33,744 bases of DNA from a bacterium (GTDB taxonomy: Bacteria; Cyanobacteriota; Vampirovibrionia; Gastranaerophilales; Gastranaerophilaceae), in the NCBI GenBank assembly GCA_017480425.1, contig JAFVAR010000013.1:1-33744 (forward strand), written 5' to 3'. Below the pieces are notes generated by a model that ran no database searches, was not told the origin of the DNA, and saw nothing but the letters and a program-made list of their open reading frames with translations. This document shows, piece by piece, positions 7,485 to 15,623 of the stretch (position 1 is its first letter; each line of letters starts with the position of its first letter). The position numbers and the translations under genes are program-made.

Positions 7485-9805
7485 CACCAGCGGTTGCAGC
7501 AAACGCAGAGGCAAAATCTAAAAAAGAAAAAGTATTGGTAATAGTTGAGTCTCCTGCAAAATCTAAAACTATCAAAAAGATTTTGGGTGACGGTTACCAA
7601 ATAGAGGCGAGTTTCGGCCATGTTAGAAATTTGCCGGATAATGTTTTGGGATTTGATGTGCATAATGATTTTAAGCCTACTTATGTAATTATTCCGGAAA
7701 AAAAGAAAGTTGTTACAAAGCTGAGTGAACTTGCAAAACGTTCTGACCGTGTGCTGCTGGCATCAGACCCTGACCGTGAGGGAGAAGCTATTGCATGGCA
7801 CGTTAGAGAACTCTTACCTGTCGGGGATGATAAGGTTCAAAGAATTGAATTTAATGAAATTACTCCAAAGGCTGTGAAATATGCAGTTGCTCATTCACGA
7901 GAAATTGATATGGACAGAGTAAAGGCTCAACAGACAAGACAAATTCTTGATAAGCTTGTAGGTTACAAGCTTTCTCCTGTTCTTTGGAAGCAGCTGGGAA
8001 ATTATCATTTATCTGCAGGGCGTGTTCAATCTGTGGCTCTCCGTATGATATGTGAAAGAGAAGAAGAAATAGAAGCTTTTGTTCCTAAAGAATACTGGTC
8101 GGTTCATACAATAATGGACAAAGAAGGTAAGTGTTTTGAAGCTGAAGTTAACAAATACAAAGGAAAAAAGTTTGACATAAATAATGAAGAAGAAGCGAAT
8201 AAAATAAAAGAATTTCTTCTTAATCCGGCTACTGTGTTTGAAGTCGAAAAGGTTACTAAAAAAGAAACTAAAAGAAAGCCAACAGCACCTTTTATAACTT
8301 CAACTCTGCAAAGAGCCGCAAGCACAAAACTGGGTTTTGGCGTACAAAAAACAATGCAGGTTGCACAAAAATTGTACGAAGGTATGGAAATCGACGGAAC
8401 CCCTGTCGGTTTGATTACTTATATGAGAACCGACAGTGTAAGAATCTCCGATGATGCCCATCAAATGGCAAAAGACTTCATACTAAATAATTACGGTAAA
8501 GAATACTATCCTGAAAAAACAAATGTGTACGTAAAAGGGAAGCAAAATGTTCAGGATGCTCACGAAGCTATAAGACCTTCTTACCCTGAAAGGACTCCGG
8601 AAAGCTTGAAACCGTATCTTCAGCCTGACCAGTATAAATTATATAAATTGATATGGGAAAAGTTTATGTCATCTCAGATGGCACCGGCTACTGTTGCAAA
8701 CAAAACTATTGATATAAAGGCCGGAGATTATAATTTAAAAGCAGGTACTAGCAAGGTTGTTTTCGACGGATTTTTAAAATTGTATAATGATGCTGAAGAA
8801 GAAGAGAAAGAGTCGGATGCAAAAATTCCTGATTTAAATGAAGGGGATAAGGTAAAATGCAGGGAAGTTAATCCAAAACAGCACTTTACTCAACCGCCTC
8901 CAAGATATAACGAAGCATCATTAGTAAAAGCTTTAGAAGAACACGGTATTGGTCGTCCGTCTACATATGCAACAATTATTACGGTTATTCAAACACGTAA
9001 ATACGTAGAAAAGAAGGATAAAGCACTTGTCCCGACGCTTTTAGGAAGAACTGTATGCAAGCAGCTTGTGACTCAATTTTCTAATATAATGGATTATAAA
9101 TTTACTGCAGGAATGGAGGAAAAACTTGACCTTATTGCCGAAAAAAAGGCAGTTTGGAATGTTGTTTTGAAAGAGTTTTATACTCCTTTTATGGAAGTTG
9201 TTTCTTCTGTAATGAAAGATGCGAAAAGAGTTACAATAGAAAGTGACAAAAAGTGTCCGAATTGCGGAAGGGTTATGCTGGTTAAAACAAGTCGTTTCGG
9301 TACGCAATTTTTGGGATGTTCCGGTTATCCTGAATGTAAGACTATAATTTCTTTAAACAATCTTACCGAGCTTGATAGTGTTGAAGAAGATCAGGAAGGA
9401 GAAAAACCTGCACTTCCCGCAGTGGATGAGAAGTGTGATAAATGCGGCGGAGAGATGATTATGAAAATCGGGCCGTACGGAAAATATTTGGAATGTAAAG
9501 AGTGCGGCAACCGTAAAAAATATGTGCGTTCTACTGGGGTAAAATGTCCAAAATGCGGTGAAGGTACAATAATTGAAAAAAAATCAAAATACGGAAAAGT
9601 TTTCTTCGGATGTAACAGATACCCCGATTGCTCTTATGCGCTGTGGGATGAACCGACAGGTAATACTTGCCCTGAATGCGGAGAATTATTATTAAAAAAG
9701 ACAACCAAAAGCGGTGTTTTTGAAACTTGTTCAAACAGAACATGTTCTTTTCGGAGACCACTTGAGCAGCAAGAAAATGCAGAGCAAACTGAAAATGAAG
9801 AATAG
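7481..9805 (+). CDS. topA: DNA topoisomerase I (type IA)
   Basis: A 774-residue enzyme that relaxes negatively supercoiled DNA. The TOPRIM domain runs from about 17 to 130 (LVIVESPAKSKTI, LLASDPDREGEAIAW with the metal-binding DxD at 96-98). The catalytic tyrosine is Tyr314 in GLITYMRTDS. Other core motifs are SAGRVQSVALR and EEHGIGRPSTYATII. The C-terminal part holds four zinc-ribbon-like units with paired cysteines: CPNCG...CSGYPEC, CDKCG...CKEC, CPKCG...CNRYPDC and CPECG...CSNRTC. The last 10-15 residues are acidic and Gln/Glu-rich. The start overlaps the dprA stop (ATGA); GGGGATAGG lies about 11 bases upstream inside dprA. The gene ends 4 bases from the end of the convergent TPR/NHL gene with no visible terminator. 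Confidence 0.97.
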   Translation: MTPAVAANAEAKSKKEKVLVIVESPAKSKTIKKILGDGYQIEASFGHVRNLPDNVLGFDVHNDFKPTYVIIPEKKKVVTKLSELAKRSDRVLLASDPDREGEAIAWHVRELLPVGDDKVQRIEFNEITPKAVKYAVAHSREIDMDRVKAQQTRQILDKLVGYKLSPVLWKQLGNYHLSAGRVQSVALRMICEREEEIEAFVPKEYWSVHTIMDKEGKCFEAEVNKYKGKKFDINNEEEANKIKEFLLNPATVFEVEKVTKKETKRKPTAPFITSTLQRAASTKLGFGVQKTMQVAQKLYEGMEIDGTPVGLITYMRTDSVRISDDAHQMAKDFILNNYGKEYYPEKTNVYVKGKQNVQDAHEAIRPSYPERTPESLKPYLQPDQYKLYKLIWEKFMSSQMAPATVANKTIDIKAGDYNLKAGTSKVVFDGFLKLYNDAEEEEKESDAKIPDLNEGDKVKCREVNPKQHFTQPPPRYNEASLVKALEEHGIGRPSTYATIITVIQTRKYVEKKDKALVPTLLGRTVCKQLVTQFSNIMDYKFTAGMEEKLDLIAEKKAVWNVVLKEFYTPFMEVVSSVMKDAKRVTIESDKKCPNCGRVMLVKTSRFGTQFLGCSGYPECKTIISLNNLTELDSVEEDQEGEKPALPAVDEKCDKCGGEMIMKIGPYGKYLECKECGNRKKYVRSTGVKCPKCGEGTIIEKKSKYGKVFFGCNRYPDCSYALWDEPTGNTCPECGELLLKKTTKSGVFETCSNRTCSFRRPLEQQENAEQTENEE

Positions 9806-9809
9806 AAAA

Positions 9810-10640
9810 TCAGTTATCCAACTTGTGTCTCAGTATTGCATTTGAGCCTTGGCAGGTTATGAATAGCATATTGCCGTCAACGTGAAGCCCATATGGTTTA
9901 TCAACGTTGCTAACTAAGACTACTGCAACTCCTTGAGGTGAAATTTTCAGCACGTTATTAGAATTGTAATTTGATATATAAATATTTCCTATACTGTCAC
10001 TTGCCAAGCTTATAGGCCCGTTTACAAGCTGGCTTTTGTAAAATATCTGTCTTTTACCGTCAGGAGTAATTTTTATTACAGAATTGTCAGAAAAAGTTGC
10101 AACGTAAACATTTCCTAATGCATCAGTCGTGACACCAGTCGGGCTTAAAAGATTTTCATAAACTCCAGGATAATTTGCTACTCTTGATGGTTTTATAATT
10201 TGTTTAGGAGGAAGGGTAGTTGCTGCTTTTATTGATTCAGAGAGCTCTTTTCCCCTTTGATATAAATTGCTTGATGGCGGAATTAAATTTATATATTCTG
10301 CCATTTTGTCGTAATCTTCAAGTTTTGAACTTAAAAACGCCATTTTGTAGATTACTTCATAGTCATTCGGATTTCTGACGTATACTTGCTTGTATGCAGA
10401 AAGTGCTTCTGCGTACTGTTTTAGATACTCTAAAACAGTACCTAAATTGTAATATGCGTCTGTATAATCAGGATAAGTACGGACTGCTGAACGGAATGAC
10501 TCAATTGCTCGTTCATACATTCCCAATTTGTAAAAATCTATACCTTGATTATAATCAAGCTTTGCATCAACAGGAATCTCTGCGGCAAAAGCAGGGATTG
10601 CAATTGATAACACTAATAATGCAGCAATCTTCTTAAACAT
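9810..10640 (-). CDS. Exported TPR and NHL-repeat protein
   Basis: A 276-residue protein. Residues 1-20 are a signal peptide (MFKKIAALLVLSIAIPAFAA). About 27-125 hold three TPR units (AKLDYNQGIDFYKLGMYERA; TDAYYNLGTVLEYLKQYAEA; a weaker third). About 160-276 hold three NHL/beta-propeller repeats: SPTGVTTDALGNVYVATFSD, GPISLASDSIGNIYISNYNS and KPYGLHVDGNMLFITCQGSN. Three NHL blades are fewer than a closed propeller needs, so it may oligomerise or be a short family form. Likely periplasmic or surface-exposed and protein-binding; the function is not known. It has its own extended -10 six bases before the ATG. It is divergent from miaA, with 46 bases between them, and converges on topA. Confidence 0.8.
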   Translation of the reverse strand: MFKKIAALLVLSIAIPAFAAEIPVDAKLDYNQGIDFYKLGMYERAIESFRSAVRTYPDYTDAYYNLGTVLEYLKQYAEALSAYKQVYVRNPNDYEVIYKMAFLSSKLEDYDKMAEYINLIPPSSNLYQRGKELSESIKAATTLPPKQIIKPSRVANYPGVYENLLSPTGVTTDALGNVYVATFSDNSVIKITPDGKRQIFYKSQLVNGPISLASDSIGNIYISNYNSNNVLKISPQGVAVVLVSNVDKPYGLHVDGNMLFITCQGSNAILRHKLDN

Positions 10641-10646
10641 AGTAAA

Positions 10647-10655
10647 ATTATATCA
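10647..10655 (-). promoter_or_regulatory. Extended -10 of the TPR/NHL gene
   Basis: On the minus strand a perfect TGaTATAAT is followed by 6 bases and then the ATG at 10640. There is no Shine-Dalgarno and no good -35. A leaderless mRNA is predicted. Confidence 0.6.
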
Positions 10656-10673
10656 TAGTTTTAAATTTTAGGG

Positions 10674-10679
10674 TAGAAT
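10674..10679 (+). promoter_or_regulatory. miaA -10 element
   Basis: TAGAAT followed by 7 bases and the miaA ATG at 10687. There is no Shine-Dalgarno and the -35 is weak. With the opposite-strand element at 10647-10655 it forms a compact back-to-back pair of leaderless-type promoters. Confidence 0.45.
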
Positions 10680-10686
10680 GTAAATT

Positions 10687-11535
10687 ATGAAACAAAAAGT
10701 TATAGCGGTAACAGGACCTACAGCTAGCGGTAAAACTGACTTAGCTATAAAAATTGCCCTTGAAAGGGACGGAGAAATTATTTCTGCGGATTCAAGGCTT
10801 GTTTATAAAGGGTTTGATATTGCTGCCGCAAAACCGACTATGGAAGAAAGAAGAGGAATTCCGCACCATCTGATAGATATTGTGGAGCCCGAATTTGATT
10901 ATTCTGTGGGAGAATACTACAGAGATGCAAAAAAAGCTATAGATGAAATTGTTTCAAGAGGAAAAACTCCGATTGTCGCAGGCGGTACCGGGTTGTATTT
11001 TAGAGTTTTACTCGAAAACTATAATTTGCCGAATATTGAAACTGATTATGGATTGAGAGAAAAATTGAATTTAAAAGGTGAGGATGAACTTTTAGGTGAA
11101 CTTAAAGTGCTCGATTCTGTTACATATGAACGGATAAAAGATGCTAATAAGAGAAGAATTATAAGGGCTCTCGAGATGATAAAAGCACTTGGTAAACCGT
11201 TATCGGAAATTCAAATGCAAAAAGAACCTGAATATGAAGTAGAATGGTTGATTCCTGAACTTAAATCCAGAGAATATTTGTACGAAAGGATTAACCGCAG
11301 AGTAGATTTGATGGTTGAGCAAGGAATTGTTGACGAGACAAGGTATTTGCTAAAAAAGCACGGCAGAATTAAAAATTTTGTTTGTACAATCGGGTATAAA
11401 GAAATCTTAGAGTATATAGACGGAAATTGTCCTCTAGAAGCAGCTATAGATAAACTAAAGCAGCATACAAGGAATTATGCAAAAAGACAGCTTACTTGGT
11501 TCAGACGAAATCCAAATTTAAAAATCGAAATATAG
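10687..11535 (+). CDS. miaA: tRNA dimethylallyltransferase
   Basis: A 282-residue enzyme that adds a dimethylallyl group to A37 of tRNAs reading codons that start with U. The P-loop is GPTASGKT (residues 10-17). Further family motifs: ISADSRLVYKGFDIAAAKP (DSxxxYKG tRNA-contact loop), GIPHHLIDIVEP, AGGTGLYFRVLL, 'DANKRRIIRALEMIKALGKP', FVCTIGYKEI and KRQLTWFRRNP near the C-terminus. The second residue pair of GTAKP is AAAKP here, a mild variant. Length is slightly below the usual 300. No Shine-Dalgarno; the -10 at 10674-10679 suggests a leaderless transcript. No hfq or mutL neighbour is present. Confidence 0.95.
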   Translation: MKQKVIAVTGPTASGKTDLAIKIALERDGEIISADSRLVYKGFDIAAAKPTMEERRGIPHHLIDIVEPEFDYSVGEYYRDAKKAIDEIVSRGKTPIVAGGTGLYFRVLLENYNLPNIETDYGLREKLNLKGEDELLGELKVLDSVTYERIKDANKRRIIRALEMIKALGKPLSEIQMQKEPEYEVEWLIPELKSREYLYERINRRVDLMVEQGIVDETRYLLKKHGRIKNFVCTIGYKEILEYIDGNCPLEAAIDKLKQHTRNYAKRQLTWFRRNPNLKIEI

Positions 11536-11711
11536 TTTTGTTCATAAAACTTAACAATTAAACAAGTAAGCGCACTTGCCCATAAAACATGTTCATGCAA
11601 CAATAGTCTTAACTGGGTATCAGTATACTTTTTTGTGCAAACACAACAAATGTAAATAGTAGTAGGTCAGTCCTTATGGCTGACAAAAGTAATATAGAAG
11701 GAAAAAGACAA

Positions 11712-13799
11712 ATGGCTAGAAAAACTCCATTAGAAAAAATCAGAAATATTGGTATTGCCGCTCACATTGATGCTGGTAAGACCACTACAACTGAACGTAT
11801 TTTGTTCTATACAGGTAAAACTCACAAGTTAGGTGAAGTTCACGACGGTGCAGCAGTTACCGACTTTATGGAACAAGAAAGAGAAAGAGGTATCACAATT
11901 CAATCCGCAGCAGTTACTGCAGAATGGAAAGGACACCAAATTAACATCATAGACACTCCGGGGCACGTTGACTTTACCATTGAAGTTGAACGTTCACTTC
12001 GTGTATTAGACGGTGTTGTGGCAGTATTCTGTGCAGTAGGTGGTGTTCAATCACAATCAGAAACTGTATGGAGACAAGCAAACAGATATGAAGTACCTCG
12101 TATGGTATTCGTTAACAAAATGGATAGAACAGGTGCAGATTTCTACCGTGTAGTTGATCAAATCAGAAACAGATTAGGCGGTAATGCAGTTCCTATTCAA
12201 TTACCTATCGGTGCAGAAGACAAATTTACAGGTTTGGTAGACTTAATGACTATGAAAGCTGAAATTTATACTAACGACTTAGGTACAGATATCAGAGAAG
12301 AAGAAATCCCTGCTGATTTGCAAGAAAAAGCAAAACAATACAGAGATGAAATGGTTGAAGCTATCGCCGGTGAAGATGATGCTTTGATGGAAAAGTTCTT
12401 CGAAGACCCTGATTCAATCACTGTTGATGAATTAAGAGCAGGCTTAAGAAAGGCTGTATGTAATAACAAAATTGTTCCTGTATGTTGCGGAACAGCGTTC
12501 AAGAACAAAGGTGTTCAATTGTTGTTAGATAACGTTGTTTACTATATGCCATCACCAGTAGATGTTAAAGCCATTGAAGGTGAATTAGAAGACGGAACTA
12601 AGACAGAAAGACATTCCTCTGACTCTGAACCGTTTGCGGCACTGGCGTTCAAAGTTATGACAGACCCGTTTGTTGGCCGTTTAACATTTATGAGAATATA
12701 TTCAGGTATTATAGCTTCAGGTTCATACGTACTTAATGCTTCTAACGGTAAGAAAGAACGTATTTCAAGACTTGTTAGAATGTACGCTGACCAAAGACTT
12801 GAAGAAACTGAAGTATATGCTGGTGATATTTGTGCAGCAGTTGGTTTAAAAGATACCACAACAGGTGATACACTTTGTGACGAAAAAGCACCTATTATTT
12901 TGGAAAAAATCAACTTCCCAGAACCGGTTATTTCTGTTGCAATTGAACCTAAGACAAAAGCTGACCAGGATAAGATGGGTATTGCTCTTCAAAAACTTGC
13001 TGAAGAAGATCCTTCATTCAGAGTTAAATCTGATACAGAAACAGGCCAAACTATTATTTCAGGTATGGGTGAACTTCACCTTGATATTATCGTTGACCGT
13101 ATGTTAAGAGAATTCAAGGTAGAGGCTAATATAGGTAAACCGCAAGTTGCTTATCGTGAAACAATCAGAGGAAATGCAGATCAAGATTCTAAATTTGTTC
13201 GTCAGTCAGGTGGTAAAGGTCAATACGGTCACGTTAAGATTAGAATTTCTCCGGCTGAAGAAAATGCAGGATTTGTATTTGAAAATAAAATCGTTGGTGG
13301 TGCTATTCCTAAGGAATATATCGAACCTGCAAGAAAAGGTATGGAAGAAGCTCTTGAAGGCGGTATCTTGGCAGGCTATCCTCTAATTGACGTTAAGGTT
13401 GAACTTTATGACGGAAGCTACCACGAAGTCGACTCTTCAGAAATGGCATTTAAGATTGCCGGTTCAATGGCTATCAAGGATGGTTGTAAAAAGGCTTCTC
13501 CTTGTATCTTGGAACCTATGATGAAGGTAGAAATTGAGATCCCTGATGAATTTACAGGTACAATTATCGGTGACATTTCTCGTCGTAGAGGACGTGTAGA
13601 AGGCCAAGAACCTCAAGGTAATACAGGTAATGTCATCGTAAGAGCAATTGTTCCTCTTGCAAATATGTTTGGTTATGCAACAGACTTGAGAAGTAACACT
13701 CAAGGCCGCGGAACATTCTCTATGGAATTCCAAAAATACGAACAAGTTCCTGCAAATGTTGAAAAAGAAATCATTGAAAAGGCAGGAGCTGCAAAATAG
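11712..13799 (+). CDS. fusA: Elongation factor G
   Basis: A 695-residue translational GTPase that drives ribosome translocation. GTPase motifs: [14 protein letters not shown] (G1), [12 protein letters not shown] (switch I), [10 protein letters not shown] (G3) and [11 protein letters not shown] (G4). Domains II-V follow, with '[20 protein letters not shown]', '[20 protein letters not shown]' and '[20 protein letters not shown]'. Two starts are possible: ATG 11676 adds 12 residues, while ATG 11712 begins with the family-typical [15 protein letters not shown] and has GAAGGA 9 bases upstream. The second is preferred. The gene stands alone, without rpsL, rpsG or tuf, between miaA and a strong terminator. 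The roughly 140-base leader has only a possible -10 (TATACT, 11624-11629) followed by a small TTGTG/CACAA stem. Confidence 0.95.
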   Translation: MARKTPLEKIRNIGIAAHIDAGKTTTTERILFYTGKTHKLGEVHDGAAVTDFMEQERERGITIQSAAVTAEWKGHQINIIDTPGHVDFTIEVERSLRVLDGVVAVFCAVGGVQSQSETVWRQANRYEVPRMVFVNKMDRTGADFYRVVDQIRNRLGGNAVPIQLPIGAEDKFTGLVDLMTMKAEIYTNDLGTDIREEEIPADLQEKAKQYRDEMVEAIAGEDDALMEKFFEDPDSITVDELRAGLRKAVCNNKIVPVCCGTAFKNKGVQLLLDNVVYYMPSPVDVKAIEGELEDGTKTERHSSDSEPFAALAFKVMTDPFVGRLTFMRIYSGIIASGSYVLNASNGKKERISRLVRMYADQRLEETEVYAGDICAAVGLKDTTTGDTLCDEKAPIILEKINFPEPVISVAIEPKTKADQDKMGIALQKLAEEDPSFRVKSDTETGQTIISGMGELHLDIIVDRMLREFKVEANIGKPQVAYRETIRGNADQDSKFVRQSGGKGQYGHVKIRISPAEENAGFVFENKIVGGAIPKEYIEPARKGMEEALEGGILAGYPLIDVKVELYDGSYHEVDSSEMAFKIAGSMAIKDGCKKASPCILEPMMKVEIEIPDEFTGTIIGDISRRRGRVEGQEPQGNTGNVIVRAIVPLANMFGYATDLRSNTQGRGTFSMEFQKYEQVPANVEKEIIEKAGAAK

Positions 13800-13819
13800 C
13801 AAATTTTTACTAATAAATT

Positions 13820-13857
13820 AAAAAGAAGAAGAACCATTTTGGTTCTTCTTCTTTTTT
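13820..13857. terminator. Bidirectional intrinsic terminator after fusA
   Basis: A perfect 16-base stem (arm contains GAAGAAGAACC), loop ATTTT, ending in a run of T on plus and preceded by a run of A. It can end both fusA and the converging adk transcript. Confidence 0.9.
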
Positions 13858-13892
13858 GAAAATATGGTATTAATTTTGTACTTTTAAAATTA

Positions 13893-14549
13893 TTATTTAA
13901 TAACCTCTAAAAGTCTTTCCCAGACTTCATCAATAGAACCGTTTGCATCTATTTTCCGCAGAATTCCTTTATTTTGATAGAATTCAATTAACGGTGCAGT
14001 TTCTCTAAAATACGTTTCAAATCTTGCTTTTGCGATTTCTTCATTATCGTCTGCACGAGTTTTTAGTTCAATATGGCATTTGTCGCACATACCTTTAACT
14101 TTAGATGGTTTGAATTTTTTGTTATAAATTTCACCGCATTTTGGGCAGGATTGTCTGTATATTATTCTTTCAATCAATATGTTTGTATCAATATCAAAAT
14201 AAATTGCCTTAAAAGAAGAAGATTCGTGACCGTCAATATTTTCTCTTATTTTATCAAGCATCAAAGCTTGTTCAAGGCTCCTAGGGTATCCGTCAAGTAC
14301 AAATCCGTTTATACAATCTTGTGAAGCTAATTTTTTCCCTATAATTTTGCCGACTAAATCCACCGGAACCAGTTGACCTTTATCAATAAATGTTTTTGCA
14401 ATTTTTCCCTCTTCCGATTCCTTAGCAATTTCTGCTCTGAGAAGAGAGCCTGTATCAACGTGCGGAAGGTTTAAATATTCTGACAAACGATTGGTTTGCG
14501 TTCCTTTTCCGCATGCAGGCGGTCCTAAAAATATCAGCTCCTGTTTCAT
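13893..14549 (-). CDS. adk: Adenylate kinase
   Basis: A 218-residue enzyme interconverting ATP + AMP and 2 ADP. The P-loop is GPPACGKGT. AMP-binding segments: LPHVDTGSLLRAEI and GFVLDGYPRSLEQA. The LID carries four cysteines, CPKCG and CDKC separated by about 15 residues, so this is the zinc-containing long form. TRADDNEEIAKARFETYFRE and the C-terminal region complete the fold. A strong GGAGGAG lies just before the ATG. It is not in the ribosomal-protein operon (secY-adk-infA) where it often sits. Its promoter overlaps a 21-base palindrome at 14563-14583. Confidence 0.95.
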   Translation of the reverse strand: MKQELIFLGPPACGKGTQTNRLSEYLNLPHVDTGSLLRAEIAKESEEGKIAKTFIDKGQLVPVDLVGKIIGKKLASQDCINGFVLDGYPRSLEQALMLDKIRENIDGHESSSFKAIYFDIDTNILIERIIYRQSCPKCGEIYNKKFKPSKVKGMCDKCHIELKTRADDNEEIAKARFETYFRETAPLIEFYQNKGILRKIDANGSIDEVWERLLEVIK

Positions 14550-14562
14550 TTTCTCCTCCTTA

Positions 14563-14583
14563 TTCTATAATACTATTATAGAA
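14563..14583. repeat. Perfect palindrome over the adk -10
   Basis: Two 10-base arms (TTCTATAATA / TATTATAGAA) around one central base. The adk -10 (TATAAT on minus, 14575-14580) is inside it. It could be an operator or a by-product of AT-rich promoter sequence. Confidence 0.5.
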
Positions 14584-14603
14584 CTAAAAAATTATATTGC
14601 TAA
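14575..14603 (-). promoter_or_regulatory. adk promoter
   Basis: Minus strand: -35 TTAGCA (14598-14603), 17-base spacer, -10 TATAAT (14575-14580). The leader of about 19 bases contains the strong Shine-Dalgarno. Confidence 0.55.
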
Positions 14604-15623
14604 TTAGTGGAATATTTCCTTGTTAAGCCTATCAACTTCTTTTTTATAATTTTTATCAGTTTTATGCGGAACTGATTTTTGTATTGCATCAAGAAAAACT
14701 TTTTCTTTCGGGTTGTTTAATCTTTGTGCAGCATCAATTCTTGCAGGAACAATAAGTCCTGTTTGTGTCATGTATTCGATATTTTCTTTTGTTGATAAAA
14801 AGTTTATAAATTTTTGTGCAGATTCTTTGTGTTTGCTGTTTTTCGAAATTGCCCATCCGGATACGTCCGCATCTACTATCCCCGGAAAAGTTGAAATTCC
14901 AAAATTGAAATCTGCGCTTTCGGATATCTTGGGATACATCCACCTGCCTGACAGATAGAAAACTATTTTCTTGTCTAAAAACATTTGTGCCAAAGTAGAA
15001 CTTCCGACTTGTGCGGGTTTCGGAGCGTATTTGCCTTCTAAATTTTTATAGTAGTTTATACCTTTATCAAAGCCCAGTGTTAAAATATAAGGTCTTGCCC
15101 AATAAATATCTTTTTCATAGCTTATTCCGTATAATCCTTTCCCATAATAATTTTTTATATTTCTGTCAAAATTATCAAATGTTAAATCTGAAACTGAATT
15201 CTTTAACAGGTCTTTGTTATAGTAAATTACCAGATTAGAAATGTCTCTGGGAATTGCAAGTAAACTGTTATTATAGCTTAATGCTTCAATACTTTGCGGA
15301 TAATAATCTTTAAAACTTATGTTATTTATAGGTTCCAGTTGTTCTGCATAAATCGGTAAGTATAAATTGTTTATAAATATTACATCAGGAGCTTGTGAAG
15401 AAGCAAAAAGCAGATGTATTTTTTGAAAATAGTTTTGAGGTATATGTATGAAGTTAACTTTTACTTCCGGATTTGTGTTTTCAAAATCACTAATAATTTT
15501 TTTTAATATTTGTGTTTCAGTAATGGAACCCCATGATGAAAATGAAATCTCTTCAACATTATTTTTTGTGCAAGAACAGAATATTAATGGTATAAAAAGC
15601 AGGACTAGCAATTTCTTTAGCAT
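14604..15623 (-). CDS. Extracellular solute-binding lipoprotein (family 1, sugar-type ABC binding protein)
   Basis: A 339-residue predicted lipoprotein. Residues 1-17 are a signal sequence ending LIFCS with a candidate lipobox cysteine at 18 (C16 is an alternative). The mature part reads like a family-1 solute-binding protein: ISFSSWGSITETQILKKIIS, 'SQAPDVIFINNLYLPIYAEQ', LLAIPRDISNLVIYYNKDLL and 'GRWMYPKISESADFNFGIST', with the usual C-terminal FINFLSTKENIEYMTQTG. It is shorter than typical sugar-binding members. No ABC permease or ATPase is adjacent, so it is an orphan, either sharing a distant transporter or acting as a sensor. Its ATG lies inside the last codons of the upstream 832-residue gene (7-base overlap), which implies translational coupling and a linked role. 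Confidence 0.8.
   Translation of the reverse strand: MLKKLLVLLFIPLIFCSCTKNNVEEISFSSWGSITETQILKKIISDFENTNPEVKVNFIHIPQNYFQKIHLLFASSQAPDVIFINNLYLPIYAEQLEPINNISFKDYYPQSIEALSYNNSLLAIPRDISNLVIYYNKDLLKNSVSDLTFDNFDRNIKNYYGKGLYGISYEKDIYWARPYILTLGFDKGINYYKNLEGKYAPKPAQVGSSTLAQMFLDKKIVFYLSGRWMYPKISESADFNFGISTFPGIVDADVSGWAISKNSKHKESAQKFINFLSTKENIEYMTQTGLIVPARIDAAQRLNNPKEKVFLDAIQKSVPHKTDKNYKKEVDRLNKEIFH

Noticed and set aside
11536..11675. Riboswitch or ribosomal-protein-type leader before fusA
   Set aside because: Only small 5-base stems (CAAGT/ACTTG, TTGTG/CACAA) are visible; no known leader motif was recognised.
12542..12913. Minus-strand 123-codon open frame in fusA
   Set aside because: It is an antisense shadow of the highly conserved EF-G coding sequence; low-complexity Ser/Val-rich translation.
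13464..13802. Minus-strand 112-codon open frame at the fusA end
   Set aside because: Antisense to conserved EF-G domain IV/V; Cys/Phe/Asn-rich translation typical of a shadow frame.
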